Shown here: in pieces, positions 11,699 to 22,527 of the stretch | Numbering within the stretch: position 1 is the first letter of the stretch | Layout of the letters: every line of letters begins with the position of its first letter | Assembly (NCBI RefSeq): GCF_019930585.1 | Contig: NZ_CP082839.1 | Span: forward strand, 2,910,001-2,974,000 | Source: Sphingomonas nostoxanthinifaciens | GTDB lineage: Bacteria; Pseudomonadota; Alphaproteobacteria; Sphingomonadales; Sphingomonadaceae | Reading direction: 5' to 3' | DNA: 64,000 bases | Translations under genes and position numbers: made by a program | The notes under the pieces: generated by a model | Seen by the model: only the letters and a program-made list of their open reading frames with translations | What the model was told of the DNA's origin: nothing | Database searches by the model: none

Positions 11699-13186
11699 AT
11701 GAGCGCATTCGGTAAACGGGGGGGCACGATCGGCGCGCGCGCGACCTTCGGCGTGGCGCGCCCGATGCAGAGCAATAGCGGCCTCGAAGGCGGCGCCCAA
11801 TTCCCGACGCTGGATCCGCAGACGCTGGAGAGCGCCGTCGCCGGCGCACCGCAGGATGCGATGTCGCGGCTTGCCGATCGCATGGCCTCCGCCTCCGATC
11901 ACGCCATATCCCGCCTCGAAGGGTTCGAGGCCTCGGTCCACAAGATCAAGGAACAGGTGCTGCCGCGCCTGCTCGAACGCGTCGATCCCGAAGCCGCCTC
12001 GACCTTGTCCAAGGATGAGCTGGCCGAGGAATTCCGCCCGATCGTCGGCGAGGTGCTCGCCGAGCTGCGCATCACGCTCAACCGGCGTGAGCAGTTCGCG
12101 CTGGAGAAGATGCTGGTCGACGAGCTGCTCGGCCTCGGCCCGCTCGAGGAATTGCTGTCCGATCCGCTCATCACCGACATCATGGTCAATGGCCCCGACC
12201 AGACCTACGTCGAACGCAAGGGCAAGCTGGAGATCGCGCCGATCCAGTTCCGCGACGAGGAGCATCTGTTCCAGATCGCGCAGCGCATCGTCAGCAAGGT
12301 CGGCCGCCGCGTCGACCAGACCACTCCGCTCGCCGACGCACGCCTCGCCGACGGCAGCCGCGTCAACGTGATCGTGCCGCCGCTCTCGCTGCGCGGCACC
12401 GCCATCTCGATCCGCAAATTCTCGGCCAAGCCGATCACGATCGACATGATGGCCAATGGCGGCTCGATGTCGACCAAGATGGCGACCGTGCTCAAGATCG
12501 CCGGCGCGTGCCGCATGAACGTCATCATCTCGGGCGGCACCGGCTCGGGCAAGACGACGATGCTCAACGCGCTGTCGAAAATGATCGATCCGGGCGAGCG
12601 CGTCATCACGATCGAGGATGCGGCCGAGCTTCGGCTGCAGCAGCCGCACTGGCTGCCGCTGGAAACGCGCCCCGCCAACCTCGAGGGCCAGGGCGCGATC
12701 GCGATCCGCGACCTCGTCGTCAACGCGCTGCGCATGCGACCCGACCGCATCATCCTCGGCGAGATTCGCGGCGCCGAATGTTTCGACATGCTCGCGGCGA
12801 TGAACACCGGCCACGACGGATCGATGTGCACCCTCCACTCCAACTCCCCGCGCGAGGCGCTCGCCCGCATGGAGAACATGGTGCTGATGAGCGACATCAA
12901 GGTGCCGAAGGAAGCGATCAGCCGCCAGATCGCGGACTCGGTCGACCTGATCGTCCAGGTCAAGCGCCTGCGCGACGGCAGCCGCCGCGTCACCAACATC
13001 ACCGAGGTGATCGGGATGGAAGGCAGCGTGATCGTCACGCAGGAGCTCTTCAAGTTCGAATATCTGGACGAGAGCGCCGAGGGGAAGATCCTGGGCGACT
13101 ACAAGTCGATGGGCCTGCGCCCCTACACGCTCGACAAGGCCAAGCAGTTCGGCTTCGACCAGCCCTATCTCGAGAGCTGTTTGTGA
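11699..13186 (+). CDS. cpaF: CpaF/TadA-family type IV pilus/secretion ATPase
   Basis: A 495-residue hexameric secretion ATPase of the Tad/Flp pilus (VirB11-like) family. Walker A GGTGSGKTT lies at 279-287; the Asp box VITIEDAAELRL, the Walker B-type DRIILGEIRG and the His-box region SMCTLHSNSPREALAR follow. The first ~60 residues form a variable Gly/Ala-rich head. No other tad/cpa gene is nearby, so it is either an orphan or works with a cluster elsewhere. It is divergent from the GT-C-like gene across about 165 bp. Confidence 0.93.
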   Translation: MSAFGKRGGTIGARATFGVARPMQSNSGLEGGAQFPTLDPQTLESAVAGAPQDAMSRLADRMASASDHAISRLEGFEASVHKIKEQVLPRLLERVDPEAASTLSKDELAEEFRPIVGEVLAELRITLNRREQFALEKMLVDELLGLGPLEELLSDPLITDIMVNGPDQTYVERKGKLEIAPIQFRDEEHLFQIAQRIVSKVGRRVDQTTPLADARLADGSRVNVIVPPLSLRGTAISIRKFSAKPITIDMMANGGSMSTKMATVLKIAGACRMNVIISGGTGSGKTTMLNALSKMIDPGERVITIEDAAELRLQQPHWLPLETRPANLEGQGAIAIRDLVVNALRMRPDRIILGEIRGAECFDMLAAMNTGHDGSMCTLHSNSPREALARMENMVLMSDIKVPKEAISRQIADSVDLIVQVKRLRDGSRRVTNITEVIGMEGSVIVTQELFKFEYLDESAEGKILGDYKSMGLRPYTLDKAKQFGFDQPYLESCL

Positions 13187-13225
13187 TCGCTTCCTCGACG
13201 GCAATTTCCGCCGCGCGTTGAAGCG

Positions 13226-14713
13226 ATGGCCAGCCTCGCCCCAACCCTGAAGCCCATCGCGCGCATCCCGGCCATGTCCACGGCCGTTGCCGCGACGCTC
13301 GGCCTGATCGCGGCCGCGCTCCTGCTGCGGCTGCCGAGCTTCGGCGACCCTGCTTTCCATGTCGACGAAGAATTCTACCTGCTCGTCGGCGACCGGATGC
13401 TGCACGGCGCCATTCCCTACGTCGATATCTGGGATCGCAAGCCGATCGGGCTGTTCCTTGTCTACGCCGCCATTCGCCTGCTCGGCGGCGACGGGATCCT
13501 GCAATATCAGATCGTCGCCGCTCTGTTCGCGGGCGGGACCGCCGCCTGCATCTTCCTGCTGTCGCGCCGGACGGCGGGCACGTTCGGGGGCGTCGCCGCC
13601 GGCCTCGTCTATCTCGTCTGGATCGAAACGGTGGAAGGCGGTGGCGGCCAGTCGCCGGTCTTCTACAATCTGTTCATGGCGATGGCGGCGTGCTGCATCT
13701 TCGCCGCGGGCGAGACGCGCGATCTGCGCCGTTTCGGCACGCTCGGCTTCGCAGCCATGGCCCTGACCGGCGTCGCGATCCAGGTGAAATATACCGCCTT
13801 GTTCGAGGGCCTCTATTTCGGCCTTCTATTAGCCTGGTGGAGCATCCGCCGCTGCGGCGGGCTGCTGACCGCGATCCCGCTGACGGCGGCTTTCGCGCTG
13901 ACGGCGCTGGTGCCCACCATCGCGGCGATCGCGGTCTACGCCGCGCTCGGCCACCTCGACATCTTCTGGTATTCGAATTTCGTCTCGATCTTCCACCGCG
14001 GTCCGGCATCGTCGGCGGAGCTGCATCACCGCATCGTCCAGATGCTGCTGCACGTCGTGCCGCTCCTCGTCTGCTTCCTCGCGAGCCTCTGCTACGTCTG
14101 GCGCACCGGCTCGCGCGACGCCCGGAGCCGGTTGCTGCTGGTCGGCGGCTGGATGGTGGCGGCGTTGTGCGGCTTCTTCTCGGTGGGCGCGCTGTTCTTC
14201 CACTACATGCTGCCGCTGTTCGTGCCGTTCGCAGTCGGCGCCTCGCCCATTTTCCGCCAGCGCCCGGTCGGCCCGTTCTTCGCGTTCACCGCGATCTTTC
14301 TACCGCTCAGCCACCTCTCCTATCCCGATTTCGCGACGACGCGGCATTCGCGCGACCAGATCGCCGAACTCGTCGCGCTGATCCCGCCGCAGGTCGACAC
14401 GGGCTGCATGGAGTTGCTGGCCGGCCCGCCCATCCTCTACAAATTGACCAACGCCTGCTTCGTCACCCCCTACATCTTCCCCGATCATCTGCTCGGCGCC
14501 AAGGAAGCGGGGGCGACCGGCACCGACGCGGTGGCGGAACTGGGGCGCGTGATGAAGGCGCGCCCGCTGGCGCTCGTCACCGACGACACGCCGCGCGACA
14601 TGAACATGGCAGTCTATCGCCTGCTGCGCGCGACACGCGACGCTGCCTATCGCCGCGCCGGGCGCGTGGTGATGGACGGGATGACGCTCGACGTCTGGAT
14701 CCGCCGGTCGTGA
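13226..14713 (+). CDS. ArnT/GT39-like membrane glycosyltransferase
   Basis: A 495-residue polytopic protein with the GT-C pattern of dolichyl/undecaprenyl-phosphate sugar transferases. The first membrane helix is followed by DPAFHVDEEFYLLVGD, with the acidic catalytic pair near D47/E48, and then DIWDRKPIG. There are about ten further helices and a small C-terminal periplasmic domain with Cys residues (TGCMELL, NACFV). It follows cpaF by 39 nt, and its stop overlaps the GTG start of the next membrane gene. It probably adds a sugar to an envelope glycan or lipid; the acceptor is unknown. Confidence 0.78.
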   Translation: MASLAPTLKPIARIPAMSTAVAATLGLIAAALLLRLPSFGDPAFHVDEEFYLLVGDRMLHGAIPYVDIWDRKPIGLFLVYAAIRLLGGDGILQYQIVAALFAGGTAACIFLLSRRTAGTFGGVAAGLVYLVWIETVEGGGGQSPVFYNLFMAMAACCIFAAGETRDLRRFGTLGFAAMALTGVAIQVKYTALFEGLYFGLLLAWWSIRRCGGLLTAIPLTAAFALTALVPTIAAIAVYAALGHLDIFWYSNFVSIFHRGPASSAELHHRIVQMLLHVVPLLVCFLASLCYVWRTGSRDARSRLLLVGGWMVAALCGFFSVGALFFHYMLPLFVPFAVGASPIFRQRPVGPFFAFTAIFLPLSHLSYPDFATTRHSRDQIAELVALIPPQVDTGCMELLAGPPILYKLTNACFVTPYIFPDHLLGAKEAGATGTDAVAELGRVMKARPLALVTDDTPRDMNMAVYRLLRATRDAAYRRAGRVVMDGMTLDVWIRRS

Positions 14714-16242
14714 CCCTTGCGCCACGGCGCGCGACGAGGCTCGTGCCGGCCGCCTTGATCCTGCTGCTCACCGTCGCCCTGCTGCTGCCCGCTTTCCTCG
14801 CGCCGGCGATGACGCATGACAGCTTCTGGATCGACCGGACGTGGTCCGAACAGTTCACGATGCTGCTGCGCTCCGGCAACCCCTATCCGCGCTGGCTGCC
14901 CTGGTCCTATGGCGGCCTGGGCGCGCCGGTCTTCTATTATTATGCGCCGCTGTCTTTCCATCTGGCGGGGCTGATCGGGCTGACGGGGATCGCCACCTAC
15001 CCCGCTCTGCTGCTCGCATTCGGCTGCGCGTGGTTCGGATCGGGCCTCGCGATGCATGCGTGGCTGAAGGATCGGGCCGCGGCGCCATTGGCGGGCGCGC
15101 TGCTCTACATGGTGCTGCCGTACCACGTGATCGACTTCTACGGGCGCGGTGCGCTCGCCGAATTCTGCGCATTCGCGATCATCCCGCTCGTCGCGATCGG
15201 CATCTGCCATGCGGCGGATCGCGGGCGCAGCTGGCCGCTCGCGATTGCCTATACCGCGCTCATCATGACGCATTTGCCGACGGCAGTGATCGCCAGCGTG
15301 CTGCTGGTGGCTCCGCTCGCTTTGTGGTCCGCGCAGGGCGACATAAGACGCCTGCTGCCGGTCGCGACGGGGCTGGCGACGGGCTTGGCCGGCGCGGCGA
15401 TCTATCTCGTGCCCGCACTGACGCTGCAACATCATGTAGCGCTCGGCTCGCTGTGGGACGTGCCGTTCCTGCAGCCCGCGAATTGGAGCCTGCTGCACCC
15501 CGCGCGCTGGACGAGTACCAGCTACGTGCTGCTGTTCGACGGCCTCGCGCTCGCGACCGCCGCGACGGCGCTGCTGCTGAGTGGGCGCCGCCCCGGCTTC
15601 TGGACGATATGGACGGTGGCCATCGCCGCGATCGCTGCAGGGCTGCTGCCGGGCTTCTGGTCGCTGCCGGTGTTGAAGGCGGTCCAGTTTCCGTGGCGGG
15701 CGCTGGCGCTGGCCGAGTTCGGCCTCGCGACCGTGGCGGCCGGTCGGCGCGGATCGCCGGTGACGACAGTCGCGATCCTGCTGCCGCTGCTCGCCTTCGC
15801 GCTGACGATGCTATCGCCGGCCAACCCGCTACACGGCGATGCCATGACCCCACTACCGATTCCCGGCCGGCAGGACGTGATCGAATATCTGCCCGCCGGT
15901 GCGGTCGCCATGGGACGTGCACCCCGCACCCACCTGCTTCAAGCAGCGACCGCGACCGCGCGACGCCATCCGGGCGCGATGTTCAGCTATCCGTCGGTGC
16001 AGGCGCGCTGCGACGACGGATCGTCATCGCCGCCCCGACGCGATCGCGACAGCGCGCTGCTGGTGCGCGCGCCTGCCGATTGCCGGCTGGAGATCGGGCG
16101 GCTGCCGCAGGAATGGCTCGGCCTGTTCATCTCGCTGGCCGGCTGGGGGGCGGTCGCCGCCTCGGCCTACCGCCCTTCGCCGCGCCGTCTCAGCGCGCGA
16201 GCTTGTCCAGCTTGGTCTGCAGGCTCGCCAGCTGTTCCTTGA
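14710..16242 (+). CDS. PTPS-related-type membrane protein, possible GT-C
   Basis: A 510-residue polytopic protein beginning at GTG 14710, overlapping the previous stop as GTGA. The N-terminal region has an external HDSFWIDRTW, then NPYPRWLPWSYGGLGAPVFY, which is the pattern of the 6-pyruvoyl-tetrahydropterin-synthase-related membrane family; these resemble GT-C enzymes. The RGALAEF motif follows. A C-terminal soluble portion contains two Cys (QARCDD, PADCRLE). The last 53 bp overlap phaR on the other strand tail to tail, so the true C-terminus (RPSPRRLSARACP...) deserves a check. It is translationally coupled to the ArnT-like gene. Confidence 0.72.
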   Translation: MTLAPRRATRLVPAALILLLTVALLLPAFLAPAMTHDSFWIDRTWSEQFTMLLRSGNPYPRWLPWSYGGLGAPVFYYYAPLSFHLAGLIGLTGIATYPALLLAFGCAWFGSGLAMHAWLKDRAAAPLAGALLYMVLPYHVIDFYGRGALAEFCAFAIIPLVAIGICHAADRGRSWPLAIAYTALIMTHLPTAVIASVLLVAPLALWSAQGDIRRLLPVATGLATGLAGAAIYLVPALTLQHHVALGSLWDVPFLQPANWSLLHPARWTSTSYVLLFDGLALATAATALLLSGRRPGFWTIWTVAIAAIAAGLLPGFWSLPVLKAVQFPWRALALAEFGLATVAAGRRGSPVTTVAILLPLLAFALTMLSPANPLHGDAMTPLPIPGRQDVIEYLPAGAVAMGRAPRTHLLQAATATARRHPGAMFSYPSVQARCDDGSSSPPRRDRDSALLVRAPADCRLEIGRLPQEWLGLFISLAGWGAVAASAYRPSPRRLSARACPAWSAGSPAVP

Positions 16243-16774
16243 GCGTGGCGAGATCCTCCTTGTCCGACGATGGCGCGGCGGGGGGCGTGGGCATCGCGCC
16301 GGGCATCATCATGCCGGGCGGCGTCACGCCGGTGGCCTTGAAGGCCGCCGCCGCAGCTTCGAACATGTCGAGGTTGCGCTTGGCGATCTCGGCGAACGGG
16401 CCGCCGGCGAACGCGCCTTCCATTGCCTGACGGAATTGATCCTGGTTGCGGCGGAACGCCTCCATCGACGCTTCCAGATATTGCGGCACCATCGATTGCA
16501 TCGAATCGCCGTAGAGCGAGATCAGCTGGCGCAGGAAGCTGACCGGCAGCATCGTCTGCCCGCGATTCTCCTCCTCCACGATGATCTGGGTGAGGATATT
16601 GTGGGTGATGTCCTCTTCGCTCTTGGCGTCGATGACCTTGAAGTCCCGCCCTTCGCGCGTCATCTGCGCGAGATGGTCAAGCGTGATGTAGCTCGACGAC
16701 TCGGTGTTGTAGAGCCGGCGATTGGCGTACTTCTTGATGATGACCATGCCTGAGCCATCCGACGATTTTGCCAT
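16190..16774 (-). CDS. phaR: polyhydroxyalkanoate synthesis repressor
   Basis: A 194-residue regulator that binds both DNA and PHA granules and represses phasin and PHA genes. The N-terminal PHB accumulation DNA-binding domain carries IIKKYANRRLYNTESSSYIT (about 11-30). A central helical region SFLRQLISLYGDSMQSMVPQ is the second conserved block. A C-terminal coiled coil (DLATLKEQLASLQTKLDKL) ends the protein. ATG 16774 is chosen because of the upstream GGAAGAGGG; an earlier in-frame start at 16819 would cross the operator. It faces a PhaC-like gene. Confidence 0.93.
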   Translation of the reverse strand: MAKSSDGSGMVIIKKYANRRLYNTESSSYITLDHLAQMTREGRDFKVIDAKSEEDITHNILTQIIVEEENRGQTMLPVSFLRQLISLYGDSMQSMVPQYLEASMEAFRRNQDQFRQAMEGAFAGGPFAEIAKRNLDMFEAAAAAFKATGVTPPGMMMPGAMPTPPAAPSSDKEDLATLKEQLASLQTKLDKLAR

Positions 16775-16808
16775 GCGCCCACCCTCTTCCGTAGTATCGG
16801 TTAACCTA

Positions 16809-16825
16809 GCACCAACCATTGGTGC
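16809..16825. promoter_or_regulatory. candidate PhaR operator
   Basis: A perfect inverted repeat, GCACCAA-CCA-TTGGTGC, in the 91-bp divergent region between phaR and the PhaC-like gene. It is directly followed by a second TGCGGCGCA palindrome-like stretch. The position suits an autoregulatory operator controlling both genes. PhaR proteins of other alphaproteobacteria bind TGC/GCA-rich palindromes, so the assignment is plausible but untested. Confidence 0.5.
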
Positions 16826-16865
16826 GGCGCAACACAGACCGCGGCCTTTGCCGTTGTTCCTGAGG

Positions 16866-17858
16866 ATGTTGCGCAGCGAAACGGCCGACGCGCCCGAACG
16901 GCTGGCGGCGGCCTTGCGCGGCTTGCGGGTTTACCAGCAGGCACCGCGCGGCGAGGCCGCCGCACCGCCGCCCGAAATCGCCCGCGTCGGTCGCGCCTGC
17001 CTGCGCGATTATGGCGGATCGGGCCGGCCGATCCTGTTCGTGCCGTCGCTCATCAACCCGCCCGACGTGCTCGATCTGGATGCCGAGCGCTCGCTGCTGC
17101 GCTGGCTGGCGACGCGCGGGGTGCGGCCGCTGCTGCTCGACTGGGGCGCGCCTGCCGCCGACGAGACCGACCTCGACATATCGGGCCATGTCGAGCGCCT
17201 GCTGCTGCCGCTGATCGCGGCGATCGGCGAGCCGCCGGTGCTGGCGGGCTATTGCCTCGGCGGGACGATGGCGGTGGCGGCCGCTCAGCTCGCCCCCGTC
17301 CGCGCGCTCGCGCTGATCGCGACGCCGTGGCATTTCGGGCATTATCCGGCGGAGGATCGCATCGCCCTGGCGGAGCTGTGGCGTGAGGCCGGCCCGGTGA
17401 CCGATGCGCTGGGCCTGTTGCCGATGGACCTGCTGCAGGCGGCCTTCTGGCGGCTCGATCCCGGCCGCACCGTCGCCAAGTTCGAGCGGCTCGGGATGGA
17501 CCCGCCCACCGAGGAGGCGTTGCGCGCCTTCGTCCGGCTGGAGGATTGGGCCAATGACGGGCCGCCGCTGACGCGCGGCGCGGCGCGCGACCTGTTCGAG
17601 GGCTTCTATGCCACAGACCTTCCCGGCAGCGGGCAATGGCGCGTCGGCGGCGCGACGATCGAGGCGGACCGGCTCGACATGCCCGTGCTGGAGATCGCCT
17701 CGACCACCGATCGGATCGTGCCGCATGCCAGCGCGGTCGGCATCGGCACCCGCCTCGATCTCGCGCTCGGCCATGTCGGCATGATTGTCGGTGGGCGCGC
17801 GCGTTCCCATCTGTGGGAACCGTTGGCCGCGTGGCTTTCCGACCTTCCGGGAAGCTGA
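16866..17858 (+). CDS. PhaC-like alpha/beta hydrolase (possible short PHA synthase)
   Basis: A 330-residue alpha/beta-hydrolase. The nucleophile elbow is GYCLGGT with Cys130, not Ser, the PHA-synthase lipase-box form G-x-C-x-G-G. Asp282 (STTDRIVP) and His303 (LGHVGM) complete a C-D-H triad. The length is near that of class III PhaC (about 355) rather than class I (about 590), but no PhaE partner is visible. It sits between phaR and phaA, supporting a role in poly-3-hydroxybutyrate synthesis. The start is uncertain: ATG 16866 is used, but the frame is open upstream and a TTG is possible. Confidence 0.75.
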   Translation: MLRSETADAPERLAAALRGLRVYQQAPRGEAAAPPPEIARVGRACLRDYGGSGRPILFVPSLINPPDVLDLDAERSLLRWLATRGVRPLLLDWGAPAADETDLDISGHVERLLLPLIAAIGEPPVLAGYCLGGTMAVAAAQLAPVRALALIATPWHFGHYPAEDRIALAELWREAGPVTDALGLLPMDLLQAAFWRLDPGRTVAKFERLGMDPPTEEALRAFVRLEDWANDGPPLTRGAARDLFEGFYATDLPGSGQWRVGGATIEADRLDMPVLEIASTTDRIVPHASAVGIGTRLDLALGHVGMIVGGRARSHLWEPLAAWLSDLPGS

Positions 17859-17898
17859 TAGGCGGCGCCCGAACCGTTCCACGCCAGGAGAATATCCC

Positions 17899-19074
<1,176 letters not shown>

Positions 19075-19160
19075 ACCTTGCGCGTGGAACGCGTCGGGCG
19101 CTCGCGCGTCATTCCGGGCTCATGCGGGGTTAAGGCGCGCGGCGTCAGGGGCTTTAAGGG

Positions 19161-20669
19161 ATGATGAACGAAAGTGTCACCCGGCGCGCGGCGCTGGTTC
19201 GTGCCGGCGCCGCCGCGATGCTGGTGCCGGGCGTCGCCCGCGCCGCCGCACCGGCCGGCACGGCTTTCTCCTGGAACTGGCTGGTGGCGCGCGCCGGTGC
19301 GCTCGCCGCGCGCGCCTATGTCGCGCCGCCGCCGCCGGCCAAGGGCTCGAGCGCGGTCACCTACGACACGCTCAACCACATCGCCTATCGCGACGATCGC
19401 ACGGTGTGGGGCACCAACGGCATCCCCGGCGTGCGCTTCTTCCCACTCAACAAATATGCGCATACGCCCGTCGAGATCGCTCTGGTCGAGAATGGGCGCG
19501 CCCGCCCCTTCCCATTCCGCCGCGACCTGTTCACCGGCGCCGACCAGATCCCGGCCGGGGTCGAGGGGTTTTCGGGCTTCCGCCTGATGAACCCGAACAA
19601 TGTCGGCGACTGGTTCGCGATGCAGGGCGCTTCCTATTTCCGCTCGGCCGGCGCGCTCGACCAATATGGCCTGTCGGCACGCGCGCTGGCGATCGACACC
19701 GGCCTGTCGTCGCCTGAAGAGTTTCCGCGCTTCACCCATCTGTGGCTGGAGCCCGCCGGCACGAACGCGCTGACCATCTACGCTCTGCTCGATTCGCCGA
19801 GCGTGGCCGGCGCGTGGCGAATCGTCGTGCGCCGCACCGACGAGGGCGTGACGCAGGATATCAGCTGCGCGATGCAGTTCCGCCGCGCCGTCGCGCGGCT
19901 GGGCGTGGCGCCGTGCACCAGCATGTTCTGGTATGGCGAGGCCGATCGCCCGCAGGCGGTCGACTGGCGGCCGGAGATCCACGACAGCGACGGGCTCGCC
20001 ATGCTGAGCGGTACCGGCGAGCGCATCTGGCGCCCGCTGCAGAATCCGCGGCAGAGCGTTACCAACAGCTTCGCCGACACCGATCCGAAGGGGTTCGGGC
20101 TGTTCCAGCGCGACCGCAATTTCGATCATTACCAGGACGACGGCATCTTCTACGAGAAAAGGCCGAACCTGTGGGTCGAGCCCAAGGGCGCGTGGGGCAA
20201 GGGCGCGGTGACCCTGTTCGAGATGGCGACCGGCGGCGAGACCGACGACAATATCGTCGCCTTCTGGACGCCCGCCACCAAGACCGCGCCGGGCATGCGC
20301 CTCGCGCTCGATTATCGCCTGCGCTGGACCGCGACCGAGCCGCTGCCCGGCGCGCGCGTGACCGACCTGTGGCGCGGCACCGCCGGCATTCCCGGCCAGC
20401 CGCCGATTCCGCACGCCACGCGGATCGTGATCGACTTCGCCGGACCGGCGCTCAAGGGGCTTGGGCGGACGAGCGGCGTGACGGCCGACGTCACGTTCGA
20501 CCGGGGCAAGCCGCTCAGCGTTTCCGTTTATCCGGTCGTGGGGCGCAACGAAACCTGGCGAATGATCGTTGAGGCGAGTGAAACCGACGGCAAGCCGACA
20601 AATATGCGGGCATGCCTTCGGTCGGGGGGCACGGCGTTGACCGAAACGCTGCTGTACCAGATCATATGA
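19161..20669 (+). CDS. opgD: periplasmic glucan biosynthesis protein OpgD/OpgG
   Basis: A 502-residue MdoG/MdoD-family protein needed to make osmoregulated periplasmic glucans. The N-terminus has a twin-arginine signal (TRRAALVRAGAAAMLVPG then ARA), which favours OpgD over OpgG because E. coli OpgD is Tat-exported. Family motifs include GIPGVRFFPLN, FRLMNPNN and FGLFQRDRNFDHYQD. The gene overlaps opgH by ATGA. The OpgG/OpgD split is not certain in alphaproteobacteria, where one protein usually serves. Confidence 0.9.
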   Translation: MMNESVTRRAALVRAGAAAMLVPGVARAAAPAGTAFSWNWLVARAGALAARAYVAPPPPAKGSSAVTYDTLNHIAYRDDRTVWGTNGIPGVRFFPLNKYAHTPVEIALVENGRARPFPFRRDLFTGADQIPAGVEGFSGFRLMNPNNVGDWFAMQGASYFRSAGALDQYGLSARALAIDTGLSSPEEFPRFTHLWLEPAGTNALTIYALLDSPSVAGAWRIVVRRTDEGVTQDISCAMQFRRAVARLGVAPCTSMFWYGEADRPQAVDWRPEIHDSDGLAMLSGTGERIWRPLQNPRQSVTNSFADTDPKGFGLFQRDRNFDHYQDDGIFYEKRPNLWVEPKGAWGKGAVTLFEMATGGETDDNIVAFWTPATKTAPGMRLALDYRLRWTATEPLPGARVTDLWRGTAGIPGQPPIPHATRIVIDFAGPALKGLGRTSGVTADVTFDRGKPLSVSVYPVVGRNETWRMIVEASETDGKPTNMRACLRSGGTALTETLLYQII

Positions 20670-22504
20670 CGAGGGCGGAACCGGCGATGAGCTATACGGC
20701 GTGGGGAACCGAGGCGGACTTGCCGGCCGAACAGCCGCTGGCAATGCCGATCCAGGATTTCGGGCAGGCCCCGGCAGCCCGCGCGGGTCGGCTGCGCCAG
20801 ACGCCCGACGGGCGGCGCGCCTTCCTGATCCTCGGCAGCGCCATCATCGGCCTGGTCGCGAGCTGCGGCATCGCCCGCCCGCTCGCGCTCGACGGGTTCG
20901 ACGTGATCGATCTCGCGGCGACCTTGCTGTGCCTCGCCCTGTTCGCATGGATCGCGTTCGGCTTTCTCAATGCGGTGGCCGGACTGGTGACGTTGCTGAC
21001 CGCGCGGCGCGCGCCCGACGGCGACCAATTGGTCCTGCCGAGGTCGCCCACCGCGGTGCTGATCCCCGTCTACAACGAGGATATGGGGCAGGTGGAGGAC
21101 CGGATCGAGCGGATGATGCGCTCGCTCGACAAGGTCGGCGCCGCCACGTTGTTCGATTTCTTCATCCTCAGCGATTCGCATCGCGACGCGGAGACGGTCG
21201 AGCGCACCGCAGCACACCGCCTGCGCGACCTCGGCCTCGGCGCGGTCTATTATCGTCGGCGCACGTTCAACGAGGCGCGCAAGCCCGGCAATATCGGCGA
21301 CTGGGTGCGACGCTTCGGCGGCGGCTATCCGGCGATGATCGTGCTCGACGCCGACAGCCTGATGACCGGCGAGACGATGGTGCGGCTGGCCGCGGGGATG
21401 GAGGCCGAGCCCAGCCTCGGCCTGATCCAGACCAATCCACTGCTGACCGGCGGCAAGACGCTGTTCGCGCGCTGGCAGCAATTCGCGACCGCATTTTACG
21501 GGCCCATCGCCAGCGCGGGGCTCGCCTGGTGGTCGGGCGACGAGGCGACCTTCTGGGGCCATAATGCGATCCTGCGCACCGCCGCATTCGCGCAGAGCTG
21601 CGGCCTGCCCAAGCTCGCCGGCCCCGAGCCGCTCGGCGGCCACATCATGAGCCACGACATGGTCGAGGCGGCGTTGATGCGGCGGCGTGGCTGGGGCGCG
21701 CGGCTGATGCTGCTGGATGCCGGCAGCTACGAGGAATGCCCGCCGACCCTGGTCGATCATGGCGTTCGCGACCGCCGCTGGGCGCAGGGCAATCTCCAGC
21801 ATCTCCGCCTGCTCGACACGCCGGGGATGCACTGGATCAACCGGCTGCAATTGCTGATGGGCGCATCGGCCTACATCACTTCGCCCTTGTGGCTGCTGGC
21901 GCTCACGCTCGGCCTGTTCCAGGCGGTGCGCACGGGCACGCCGATGGCCGATCTCGGCACGCCGGTATGGCTGATCGCGCTGACCGTGGTGCTGCTGTTC
22001 GGCACGCGGCTGCTGGCGGTGATCTGGGCGGCACACGATGCGCGGCTGGTGCGGATGATGGGCGGGTGGCGCCGGATTTTCCTCGGCATCGCCGCCGAAA
22101 TCCCGCTGTCGATCATCACCGCGCCGATCATGATGATCTCGCAGTCGATCGCGATCGCCGAGATCCTCGGTGGCCGCCCGAGCGGCTGGAAGCCGCAGCG
22201 GCGCGACGCCGACGGGCTCAGCTTGGCAGAGACGTTCGATCATTATCGCTGGCACATGCTGGCCGGCCTGATCTTCTGGACGATGGCATTGTCCGAGGTG
22301 GGCGGCGCGCTGTGGGAGCTTCCGGTAGCGCTCGGCCTGCTGGGCGCGCCGTTCATCGCCAGCTTCACCTCGCGGATCGACGTCGGTGATCGCGCCGCGC
22401 GCTGGGGGATCTTCTCGGCCGATCCGCGCAGCGCGATCGTGGATGCGCCGGTGGTGGTGGAGCTCAAGCCACGTTTCACGCCGGGATCGAAGCTGGCGGC
22501 CTGA
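20666..22504 (+). CDS. opgH: glucan glucosyltransferase OpgH (MdoH)
   Basis: An inner-membrane GT2 enzyme that polymerises beta-1,2-glucan from UDP-glucose for periplasmic glucans. It has 612 residues: an N-terminal soluble segment, two helices, a cytosolic GT2 domain (PTAVLIPVYNEDMGQVEDRI, VLDADSLMTG, GGHIMSHDMVEA, VRDRRWAQGN) and several C-terminal helices. ATG 20666 overlaps the opgD stop; a second ATG at 20687 behind GAGGGCGG is an alternative start. It acts directly with the preceding OpgD-type protein. Confidence 0.93.
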   Translation: MTRAEPAMSYTAWGTEADLPAEQPLAMPIQDFGQAPAARAGRLRQTPDGRRAFLILGSAIIGLVASCGIARPLALDGFDVIDLAATLLCLALFAWIAFGFLNAVAGLVTLLTARRAPDGDQLVLPRSPTAVLIPVYNEDMGQVEDRIERMMRSLDKVGAATLFDFFILSDSHRDAETVERTAAHRLRDLGLGAVYYRRRTFNEARKPGNIGDWVRRFGGGYPAMIVLDADSLMTGETMVRLAAGMEAEPSLGLIQTNPLLTGGKTLFARWQQFATAFYGPIASAGLAWWSGDEATFWGHNAILRTAAFAQSCGLPKLAGPEPLGGHIMSHDMVEAALMRRRGWGARLMLLDAGSYEECPPTLVDHGVRDRRWAQGNLQHLRLLDTPGMHWINRLQLLMGASAYITSPLWLLALTLGLFQAVRTGTPMADLGTPVWLIALTVVLLFGTRLLAVIWAAHDARLVRMMGGWRRIFLGIAAEIPLSIITAPIMMISQSIAIAEILGGRPSGWKPQRRDADGLSLAETFDHYRWHMLAGLIFWTMALSEVGGALWELPVALGLLGAPFIASFTSRIDVGDRAARWGIFSADPRSAIVDAPVVVELKPRFTPGSKLAA

Positions 22505-22527
22505 GCCGCCAGCAAGCGACGTTCGGT

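Noticed and set aside
11630-13504. 624-codon open frame antisense to cpaF
   Set aside because: Shadow of cpaF; it also crosses into the next gene and shows no family features.
13690-14709. N-terminal extension of the frame containing the 14710 membrane protein
   Set aside because: It lies fully inside the ArnT-like gene in another frame and has low-complexity Arg/Ala-rich sequence; the gene starts at GTG 14710.
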